NCBI GenBank assembly: GCA_000349905.1
Contig: KB722747.1
Coordinates: 655,140-719,139 of the forward strand
Direction: 5' to 3'
DNA: 64,000 bases
Origin: Volvariella volvacea V23
Lineage: Eukaryota; Basidiomycota; Agaricomycetes; Agaricales; Pluteaceae
Shown: positions 54,963 to 64,000 of the stretch, in pieces
How the letters are laid out: each line of letters opens with the position of its first letter
How positions within the stretch are numbered: position 1 is the first letter of the stretch
Notes under the pieces: model-generated
What the model was told of the DNA's origin: nothing
Seen by the model: the letters and a program-made list of their open reading frames with translations, nothing else
Databases searched by the model: none
Position numbers and translations under genes: made by a program

Positions 54963-55583
54963 TTAGTCGCGATCGAGGCGGATGAATTCGAAAACCTCGT
55001 TGGGAGGGTAGAAAGGCGGGAAGCTGGGCCCGACAATCAATGGGCGTACCGCAATCTATAATACCGCCATCCAAGTTGTCAGCGCAGCAGCAAACAGTGC
55101 TAAAAGAAATGTCCGTACCGAATTTTCAGTTTCCTCGGGTGCAACCCAACCACCACTCCCGTCGTTGGTGGTGATGCTATAGAAACAAATTTCCGGTGAG
55201 ATCAAGAAACTACAGCACAGGGAGGATCGTACATGTACTTGTTCGGGCCGAGGTGTTCCACGGGCTCGACTCTCCACTTCTCTGCATCTTCCTCTTGGAT
55301 GAGGAAAGCATAGACGCTATCCTTGTACTTCCCGGTGGGAGCACCGAGAGCTCGGAGAATGTACGATTTATTGCCTTTGTCCTCAACAATCCACTATGAG
55401 TCGGATTCCAAGTCAACCGCCCGCATATCTAGCAAAGAGATCGAAACTCACCCTAGGGATCTCGGGAATTCTGTCGGGCAACAACAAGACGCGCTTGGGA
55501 AGCAGAGAGAGGTCTTCTACAAAGTAACGGCCAACAGGCTTGTCTTGGTTCTTGATGGTGTAAATTCCGCTGGTAAGAGGCAT
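54963..55583 (-). CDS. Cospin-type I66 beta-trefoil protease inhibitor, copy 2
   Basis: ATG 55583 opens MPLTSGIYTIKNQDKPVGRY, then VEDLSLLPKRVLLLPDRIPE. Exon 2 reads WIVEDKGNKSYILRALGAPT, DSVYAFLIQEEDAEKWRVEP, HLGPNKYM. Exon 3 reads TTNDGSGGWVAPEETENS, and exon 4 IAVRPLIVGPSFPPFYPPNE, FEFIRLDRD with TAA at 54963-54965. Exon layout is the same as in copy 1, with introns at equivalent points, so the pair arose by tandem duplication. The loop between the first strands (QDKPVGRYF) differs from copy 1 (GAYFVGRSP), which may change the target protease. Intact, about 150 aa. Confidence 0.85.
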
Positions 55584-57266
55584 GTCGTTGAAGGTTTGGT
55601 AGTTGGCAGATGGGATGAGGAAAGTACGAGTAGTCGAAGCCCTTATATACTGCCCACCGGGTGGTTTAGCTGTGTTTGTGTTAAAGGTAGATAAGCACGC
55701 CTTCCGTTCGCCATCTTTCATTTGACCTGACCCAAAGTACGCATAGAATCGAAAGTCTGACGTGACAGAGGGTATTATGTCCAAGGTCTGATGGAACAAA
55801 AACCCTCACATCAGATGGTTTAATTTCCGAGTTTGAAATGGAAGTGTTCTATGCCACGAATCGTGCAACCCCTTCCTATCCTACAAGAGCACATCTCCTT
55901 CCCTCTGGATGGTCAAGCTACGGGGACCGAATACGGTTTGATGCTGATGGTCTTTGAAATGCGACAGTCGTGGTAATGGCGATTGATACATCAATCCGCA
56001 GACAATCCCGAGTACAAAGGGGGGTTATCACCTGATGAGCAAACATTCTTATCGTCACTAAGTTTGGAACTGCAAAGCGTTATTCGCTTCAACGACCAAG
56101 TGAATTATAGCAGAGTCATGAGACTAATTCTGCATTGCTCGGTGACAGAAAGATGCCATTTCACCCCCAACCAGACGCTGCTTCTTAGATGATACGTTCC
56201 AATGGCGATAGAAGTGAGGGTTGACAATCTTTTGGGGAATTGCCAAATTCGCTGATTTACCCCTATTTAATATCAATGCTTGTAGGGGATGCGGTGAGAT
56301 AATGCCACCGTTCGCATCCGCCAAAGACCTCTTTCGAAGCCTTCGACTTTCGTTTCCCTTCATGCTAGATTAGGAAGGTTAGTCCAAGATAGTGCATGGA
56401 CACTTCAACAAAAACGATGCCTACATACGGGCGAGCCCATGGAAGGGGATACTTTATGTTAGGACTGTCGGTACGAAGGGGTTCCGAATTTCTTCACACG
56501 TCCTTCTAGACTTTTGTTGGCGAACGGCAGATGAGGTCTTGTTCGCTCCCAGTACATTGGTGCCCTGTGTATTGAATCAGCAACGAGCGTGAGTACGTGA
56601 AAATGGAGAACACAAAGGATCTAGCAATAAAAGATGGGATACTTCCTACGATGAAAATTCAAAAGGACTTTGGAGGGAGTTGGCAAAGCTCCGCTCGCAA
56701 ATACGTGCAAAGAGACCCTGCACAATGCTCTCTTACCCCCCCTTCGCTACCCCTCTTTCCCTTACACCTCAAGAATAGGGCGAATACAATGGCTCATACA
56801 CGTATATAAGGATATATTGCACATTGGGCCTACATTTGGTGGGGGGTAAGGGAGCCTAGGTGCCGAGTATCCGCACTCCGAATTTAAACGTTGTCATTTC
56901 CGATGATGTCCTTGCGTGGACGGCATAACCCACTGTCCAGCACACTGAGGATACAAGACCAACTTGATCTCGTTGGAGTGGGGCGTTGGTTGGCTGTCTC
57001 TGCGCAGCTTGCTCATGTGTGCTTCCAAGCCGACGCCGCAATCGCTCGGTCTGGCTATGGTGCCGTTCAGGCTACGTGCGGGAACGTTGGCTTAATACCT
57101 GTGCTTTCTCGAAGCATGAATGGATGCTGCTAATATCCCTTGGTCTTGTACCCATCCCTTACGCTCTTAAAGGACATTGGTGAGCACTCCTTATTTCTTT
57201 GGACTTTGACCTTGACGCATGGTGCGATTTACCTTGATCCTGTGCGAATCAGTTATCAGTACCATA
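55584..57266. other. Gene-poor region
   Basis: Contains the promoter of I66 inhibitor 2 and, at the right, that of the membrane-protein gene. Open frames at 55983-56192, 56392-56592 and 56891-57183 have no recognised motif. An extra upstream exon of the membrane gene cannot be excluded. Confidence 0.4.
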
Positions 57267-58110
57267 ATGTCACACGCACCTAGCATGACTTTCCAGGACG
57301 AAATGGCGTGCTACAGTCTCCCATATGGCGGGCTAGGATTCACTTCCCACATCCTCACTTACTACACCCTCGTTTGTCTCTGGCACGGTCGGAGCCCATT
57401 GCGGCCATGGCGTAGGGTTAAACGTCGAGCTTGGGATCTGATGCTAGGGACTGTTGGATTGATCAACTCTATGGCTTTGGCAATATATGCGATGCTGAAG
57501 TGTAGGAGTCAGAAGGCCTTGGTCGTGATTGCTGTATGGAAGATGTGCACGTCGGTATTAAATGGGGTCACGAGTGTCCATTCAGCGTGGGTAATGACGA
57601 GAACGAGAGAGGATATGGACCAGCAGGGCATAACGTCCAAGCTAAAGAAAAGTATGTAGTGGATCTGTGTATGTAAGGTAACATGATTCGGCATTTGGTG
57701 CTGGTGAGCTGACTCACTTCACTTGGCAGATGCCACTGGTTCGGCAATTGGGATGTTCGGCTTGATTCACTTGGTCTAAACAGGATCTCGTCAAGCTGAC
57801 GATGGTATTCGCTTCTTTGACGGGTACTGTCGTGCTCATTAGCTTGGGTAGCGCTTCACTCATCTACTTGCCCGATTGGAGTGGCAGAACCTCGTCCAAA
57901 GTGTGCATTACAAGCACGTTCGCACTGGATTGGGGTGTGATGGCCATCTTGGTGTTGGCTGCCTTGTATTCAGATTGGGCGCGAAGCATCATTGCAGGAG
58001 ATTTGTGGGGAGTGCCATCGGGCGATAATTCAAAGCTGTATTGGGCTTGTTTTGTTGCGAAGAGGTTGCCTATGCTTAGCTTGCCGTACTTTTTGCTAGG
58101 AGGGTTGTGA
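57267..58110 (+). CDS. Fungal multi-spanning membrane protein (junction broken or unresolved)
   Basis: The first exon from ATG 57267 encodes MSHAPSMTFQDEMACYSLPY, GFTSHILTYYTLVCLWHGRS, GLINSMALAIYAML and ALVVIAVWKMCTSVLNGVTS. The pattern (F-x-D-E-x-A-C-x-S-L-P-Y-G-x-x-G-F-x-S-H-h-L-T-Y-Y) resembles unnamed fungal membrane proteins. An intron (57653 to about 57728) leads to a short piece GSAIGMFGLIHLV. This runs into TAA at 57778-57780, while the rest (VFASLTGTVVLISLGSASLI, FALDWGVMAILVLAALYSDW, RLPMLSLPYFLLGGL) resumes in another frame to TGA 58108-58110. No standard intron joins these frames. Either a frameshift has broken the gene, or an unusual splice or sequence error is present. Function unknown. 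Confidence 0.55.
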
Positions 58111-58143
58111 TTGGCCAGGCACAGGCACGGCGATCAGATCACG

Positions 58144-58243
58144 NNNNNNNNNNNNNNNNNNNNNNNNNNNNNNNNNNNNNNNNNNNNNNNNNNNNNNNNN
58201 NNNNNNNNNNNNNNNNNNNNNNNNNNNNNNNNNNNNNNNNNNN
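58144..58243. other. Assembly gap (100 N)
   Basis: Exactly 100 N between the membrane-protein gene and the WDR48 gene, probably hiding part of the WDR48 upstream region. Confidence 0.99.
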
Positions 58244-58385
58244 AGCTCGCAACCAACCACGTCCACCGTCGCCGACATTCCATCCCAGCTCGCCTCCCCG
58301 TCCACCTCTGTAAATTCATGTAATTCCAGCTGCTGACGCTCCAACAAAACGTGTTTCATCAGACTTTGGTACCACCATTCCGCCA

Positions 58386-61300
58386 ATGACACAACCGCGG
58401 AGACGAGTTACTTACGTTATACCCCCGCCGACCGAACACGTCCCATCACTTCAGCTTCCACCCTGCGGATCCTCGAGATTGGGCGCAACAACTCCCAACA
58501 TTATACCACTTTCGGGCAATGCGGCTGTACCCCCTGTAGAACACTCGCACAAACGACCATCTCATCCTCGTCATCGACTGGGTGTGGCGTCTCTAGCACT
58601 CGATTTTACGACACAACTTGTGGGGCGGGAGGCACCGGAAGGGATTTTATACTCTGGGGGACGAGATGGACTGATTATATCCTGGGATCTCGGCTTCCCA
58701 GCAAAGCGGAAGAGGGTTCACACCGAGTTGGATGACGGAGAGGAGAGGCCCTCGCATCATCGATGGGAGGTTATGACTGGCTGGGCAGATGAAGATGACG
58801 ACGATTTCGATGAGGTCGAGGGGGGCGTTCAGCGTGGTGGGGACGTACTGGGTGATGTGGTCGTAATAAGTCGGCGAAATCGGAAACGACGCGCTCTGTT
58901 GACGACGGAGGACTCGGAGACTAGCTGGGAGTTGGATGCGAGTGCATATAAGCCAGAAACTGTGCGTAGCTTGGAGCTCGTCTCTCGTGGGCTTCTAGTT
59001 GATGACTTTTGGTCTAGCCAAGTTATTTTCGACAATCTTGCCAGGCGCATACCGACTGGGTGAACGATATCCTGCTATGTAACTCCAACAGAACTGGTAC
59101 GTGGCACAATCGAGATAAGCCTGTGACTTCTCATTATATTCAATACAGTGGTTTCTGCATCCTCTGATGGCACCGTCAAGGCTTGGAACCCACATACAAC
59201 CCTAGCATCAGAGCCAACCGTTATCGGAGCACATAGCGACTACGTGAGATGTATAGCTCACTGGTAAGTATCTCGGGTCAGTCTACCGTCTTTGCCGTTG
59301 CATACTCCTTTCAAGCCAGGAACAGAATTGGATTGCCTCTGGATCGTTTGACCGCACCATTAAACTCTGGGATCTCAACCGTGCTGCGACTACTGGTAGT
59401 GAAGCAGTCATAACCTTGAACCCTCCTGACGCCACGGCGCCTAAATCCTCAATATATGCGCTTACTTGTGATCCGTATGGTCACACCATTGCATCTGGCT
59501 CACCAGAGCGGGTTGTACGGCTCTGGGATCCTCGCTCTGGGAAGCGTACAGGTGCGGAACCCCCCCGAACTACCTGAACAAGAACTAATAGTCGTTCAGG
59601 CAAGTTGGTTGGACATACAGACAACATTCGGGCAATCCTAATTTCGGACGATTCACGATACGTAAGTCATAATAGTGGATTATATGCGCTCCTAGCTGAC
59701 ACCAAATCTAGCTCCTTACGGGTTCTGCGGATGGTATATTCCAGCTCCACCTTGTATGTTTCGTTAACTCACAGTTTAATCAGCTACGATCAAGCTATGG
59801 TCGTTGTCCTCCCAACGCTGCCTCCACACATTCACATACCATACCGAATCTGTCTGGTCTCTCTATTCCTCACATCCTTCACTTGAAGTCTTCTACTCTG
59901 GAGATCGCTCAGGCATCCTCTGCAAAGTCGACGTGGAAAACTGCGGTGACATTTCAGAAGGCGAATGTATTCTTATCAGTCAGGACGTCAACGACTCTGC
60001 TCTACCTTCAGCAGAAGGAATCAACAAGATTGTCGCGCTTGAAGATGATATGGTATGGACAGCGACTGGGACGTCAAGCATTAAGCGTTGGCGTGTTCCC
60101 TCAAGGAGGTCTGCACGAGCTGTCACGCTTCCCGTTGACGTGGATGGAGAGCGAACGAGACCCGAATCTCCTATGCGTAAAGGACGCACAGGTACTACCC
60201 CAGATTCTAATACTCGACCGTCAACCGAACATGGACCACGCGCCTCAATCGCTCCTTCGGTCCACACCATTGCGTCCCTCAATCGTCTCTTGCACCGCGA
60301 ACACGAATCAGAAACGACACTATACGGAATTCCATTCGAAAGCCTCATCAAGCTCACCTCACCAAACGACACATTCCCCACATTCGGCTCTGGTCGGTTC
60401 AGAGATCCAGAGGTCGCCACGCTCTACTCTGCAGCTTCCATCATGTCCGTCCCACGCAACACAGCACTACGCTCTGCAGGTACACAAGCGTCTTTCCACC
60501 CTTCCATGTCCGTCCCAGGCGGTCTCGGTCGCACAGAAGATACGGTGCAGCCGACGAATACCGCCCGTGCGGAATACGAAGTTCGAGAGTTGGCGGGGGA
60601 CGCGATATCTCTGCAGGCGCTGGCAGATTATGTTATACCCGGCGACCACGGGCTCGTTCGGAGCATCATTCTGAACGACCGCGTGCACGCTCTCACGGTC
60701 GACACAGCCGGCGGCGTCGCCATCTGGGACATCATCCACGGCACCTGTCGCGGCCGCTTCAAGAAGGAGGACATCTGGGCGGCCTGCAGCGGCTCGAGCT
60801 CGAGCTCGAACGCGGGCGGCGGTGCAGGCGGGAGCGGGGTGTCGGAGAAGGAGCTGAGTCCGCGGGATTTGTTGGAGATTGTGAGGGAGAGGGTGGAGGG
60901 CGATGCGGTGATGAGCTCGTGGTGCTCGGCAGATACGAAGACGGGGGTGTTGGCGATACATGTTAATGAGAGGTGTTGGGAGGCGGAGGTGTATGCGGAT
61001 GAGGTTGGGTTTGCGGAGGATAGGCATTTTAGTGATGAATCTAGGAGTGAGTTTGGCTTTTTTGTGTTGTGTGCGATCTATTGTGTTGGTAGTGGCTGAC
61101 TGGGATTTGGGGTAGTTAATCTAGGGAAATGGGTGCTGAGAAATTTGTTTATTGGGTTTATTAGGGAGGAATTGAGGCTGAGGAAAGGCCAGGATGGACA
61201 CGGGGCTCATGACGCTGCACTTCAGCAAGGCCTGAGCCGAGTGCCTAAACCTGGCCGGAACGAACACGGCGAAAGGGTCTTGCGGTCCTACTCACCCGAA

Positions 61301-62794
61301 ACGCATCGCAAGCCGCACAGGGTATCCAGCAGCGTTGTCGTCTCCTCTCCCAAGATGATCCCAGCAATCGTACCCGGCGCACCGGCCTCGACGGACGGTA
61401 TAGCTGAAAAACCCGATCCGCCCGCGACGCTGGATCAGGTCTCGAGTATGGCGCAGAAGTACAAGGGTAATGCTGCGGATGGGATCGGGCCTTTAATCAC
61501 GTCCCCGATGACGCCACCGTTGATTGCGCCTCCAATGACAGCCACATCCTCCACGCTTACCAGGGAAGATTCGACTTCGACACGGCATCGGAAGCCGTCG
61601 CTGCACACTATCTTGCCTACCTTTGACGATTTCGGTGGGTGGTCTGGGAAGAGCGACGGGCAGCCGCCGACGCCTAGTACCCCCAGCGCTGCGAGTGCCG
61701 GAGGGGGGCTGATGGGGAGACTGAAGACGTTTGGGGGGAAGATGGCGGGGAGGAAGGCGAGTGATGTTGTGCCGAGCTCACCGGTTATCTCCTCGCCTGC
61801 GACGGAGACTATTGCTGAGGAGTCGAGCGCGGGGTCGGTAGTGACTGCAGTTGGGACAGGATCGGGAGTGGGAGCGGTGGTGGAGCCGCAGTTGTCGGCT
61901 GCGCTGCAGGCGCTCCTTGCGGGTCCTCTCAACCCACCGCCATCGAGCGAATCGCCAACATATTATCTCCCTTCGAATACCTCGCTCTTGATTTCGGAAG
62001 AGAGCCCTAATTCGTCGAGCTATACCACAATTTATAGAGGGACGGTGTCGACGACGGGCGGGGATGTGAGGGTGTTGGAGGAGAAAATGCCAATGTGGCT
62101 GGTGGAGTATTTGTTAATTAACAAGATACCACAGTTGGGGCCGGTGCAGAAGTTGAGCTTTGTGTTGGTACCGTGGGAAGGATATGGTAAGGGATACGGT
62201 GAAGGAGAGGAGGGGGAGAAGCTGCCCGAGCTGTTGAATGTGTAAGTGGCGCTCGTCAATATGATAAGCGCTCATGTTGATGATAATTCTTTTCTCAAGG
62301 TCGCAATCAAAGTTGACAGCGAGCAAAACGCTTCGCGTCAAAAAGATCGTGTTACACGTGAGTACTTTGGGCGGTGTGCTTCGCTGTCTAGTTTACGCGC
62401 GTTGATCGTGTTTCTGACTTGGAAGGTACATGAACGCCTTGAAAAGATGGTGAATCCGCATAAAGATGTCCAACAGGATGGGGGTTCGATATCGCAGTCC
62501 CCACCGAAGCCTGGTTCGATTAGTGGTAGTACCGCTAGTGCAGAGCGGCCTCTGCAGCAACAGCAACTACAATCGCCACAGGAAGATGGGCAGCCAGTGG
62601 GTCAAGATAAGCCTGAACAGCAGCAGCAGCAACCACCGCCAAGGCCGGAAGAGATGTATGAAATACTGTGCAATGAGATGGTGTTGCCACTTGAAATGAC
62701 TTTAGCGGCTGTGAGACAGTATGTATGGAGACAGGGAGGGGAAGTTGTTATGCATTACAGGAGGAAGAGGAGGTCGGGGTCAATAGGGCAGTAG
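58386..62794 (+). CDS. WDR48: WDR48 / UAF1-like WD40 protein with C-terminal DUF3337
   Basis: WDR48/UAF1 homologues bind and activate USP1/USP12/USP46-type deubiquitinases. ATG 58386 begins [22 protein letters not shown]40 repeats run through [132 protein letters not shown] and [14 protein letters not shown]. An insert rich in Asp/Glu lies within the first blades. The C-terminal third contains [56 protein letters not shown] and [20 protein letters not shown], which is the DUF3337 end typical of WDR48. It is followed by [21 protein letters not shown] is at 62792-62794. Gln-rich and Pro-rich inserts lengthen it. About ten introns; no damage seen. Confidence 0.9.
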
Positions 62795-63026
62795 CGATTG
62801 AGATTCGCTTGTGTTTGTCTTTTTTAATTGTTGTTGGACATATACACTGCTTGGTTCGTTGATCTGGGACAGAGCAGTCTCAAAATCGTTACCATTGAAG
62901 CATACAGGTGTCAACAGTACCGCAATCCCAGGTATTGACGGCAAGAGGTACACAATACAAGTACACAGTACGGACATGGTTTTACGGGAATCCCAGATGC
63001 GGAATACGAGGCTTAGGAGGATTACT

Positions 63027-64000
63027 TCAGTTAGGCTGAGAGGCAATTGTCTCGTGTAAAGCCGAGATGGATGGCCTGAAAAAGTATTCTGCTTTAATTG
63101 CTCTGATAAATGGTGTGAAATTGAATCTGCGGCAGGGTTTGTTGGGATCGCCGCCAGTGAAAAAGTGCTCTTCGCCCTGGCCGATAATGGGGTTAAGCCT
63201 TTCAAACAAGGTGTCAGTAGTCCATAAAAGAAATGCATGTAAACAGAGACTCTTGCCCGGTGTTTGGGCGCTTGAACCCTGTATTGTTTGCCCAGCCTAA
63301 ATTGAGTGGTCAGCAAGGTAGGAGGATTGATTGTAAGAGTGAAAACTACTTTTTACTATAAACTCAAAGCCATCTTCTAGAGAGGACTGGTAGCAAACAA
63401 ATAGCAAACCTCATTCCTCAAGTGTTGCTCCTGCCGCCTCCTCCTCTTCGGTGACTTCCTTACATATGGAATCCCGTAGCGCATAATTCGGTGAGCCTCG
63501 TTTATCTCGGCAAGCAAATCGTTGGGACGGGGGTACATCTTCCTTATATGGCAGGAGAACGGGCAATATATTTCTGAACCTAGTTGCGTAAAATCGAAGT
63601 CATTAGCCCTATTTAATGCAGGAGGGGAGGCACATCGGTCGGTGTGAGTGATTGTAGTTAGGCGGAGTTGCTGACATACCCTTTGTACTCGGGGTTATCC
63701 CTCCAAGGCGTCAACATGGTTGGTGCACCTTCAACCCACATCGAGAATTCAATGGAATGCATTAATAGTGGAACAGAGCACCCACCTCTCTTCCAGCGGC
63801 CAACCATTCTTGCACCAAGCAATTCGCGACCCTGCACCTCAGGCCATTCTCCCTTGTGTCCGGGAGGTGATCCTACCCAGTTATCCGTTAGGAAGTTGTT
63901 GAATTCGGGCACATATTGCCGTAATTGACGGAACGCCATGAAGCTTTCATCGTTCCAACTGGGCCGACCTTGTTTGTTCCTGTCCCCATCATAACCAGTG
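63027..64000 (-). pseudogene. DyP-type heme peroxidase, 3' part (disrupted, continues past the window)
   Basis: The minus strand from 64000 reads SWNDESFMAFRQLRQYVPEF, GRELLGARMVGRWKR, GAPTMLTPWRDNPEYKG, then CPFSCHIRKMYPRPND (the His is the proximal heme ligand) and EAHRIMRYGIPY, matching the C-terminal half of dye-decolorizing peroxidases. After IPY the expected continuation EVTEEEEAAGATLEE is out of frame by one base (near 63462). It then meets an in-frame TGA (63416-63418) where Arg is expected before GLLFVCYQSSLEDGFEF. A further exon lies downstream with LNPIIGQG and EYFFRPSISAL, ending at 63027. One-base loss plus nonsense indicates a pseudogene, although a draft sequencing error is possible. 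The 5' half lies beyond 64000. Confidence 0.75.

Overview
The window looks like a draft contig from a mushroom-forming basidiomycete (Agaricomycetes). The genes are intron-dense, with GT..AG introns of roughly 45-110 nt. Gene content points the same way: two I66-type beta-trefoil protease inhibitors, a GT90/CAP10 glycosyltransferase, a DyP-peroxidase relic, and conserved eukaryotic genes with fungal architecture (POM152, OMA1, CFIm25, WDR48, 5-oxoprolinase). Three 100-N blocks (14846-14945, 32210-32309, 58144-58243) are assembly gaps. All splice models below were read by eye from frame continuity and splice signals.

Layout. 1-2631 (-): 5' part of nucleoporin POM152. 3322-6578 (+): an unrecognised protein with five C4 zinc-ribbon-like motifs, convergent with a secreted protein at 6948-8294 (-). 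8295-10507 has no convincing gene but holds a 782-bp Tc1/mariner-style non-autonomous element. 10508-13437 (+): a 5-oxoprolinase reduced to its HyuA half. 13790-16656 (+): F-box-like protein interrupted by a gap. 16930-17440 (+): a decayed NACHT NTPase fragment. 18250-24192 (-): a very large protein with an N-terminal DUF262/GmrSD domain and a roughly 1,400-residue low-complexity tail. 24193-28164 is almost empty. 28165-29384 (+): a seven-TM protein.

30012-37389 (-) is a tandem family of 2OG-Fe(II) oxygenase genes. One copy is intact (35953-37389). Four are damaged: a frameshift in the HxD metal motif, nonsense codons, loss of the catalytic core, and a short fragment. 37908-41152 (+): OMA1 and CFIm25/NUDT21. 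41302-42925 (-): an RBR E3 ligase, divergent from a UIM-bearing papain-like protease (43700-45620, +). A paralogue of that protease without the cysteine or UIMs follows at 46191-47683. 47840-49308 holds a single-pass membrane protein and an HNH nuclease, convergent. 50416-50514 is an intron-containing tRNA-Met.

50633-52735 (+): GT90 glycosyltransferase. 53107-55583 (-): two I66 inhibitors. 57267-58110 (+): a membrane protein with a broken exon junction. 58386-62794 (+): WDR48/UAF1-like WD40 protein. 63027-64000 (-): 3' part of a disrupted DyP peroxidase gene.

The genes do not form a pathway. The most notable themes are local: birth and death of the oxygenase array, a protease/pseudoprotease tandem beside an RBR ligase, and a prokaryotic-defence-type DUF262 domain embedded in a large disordered protein.
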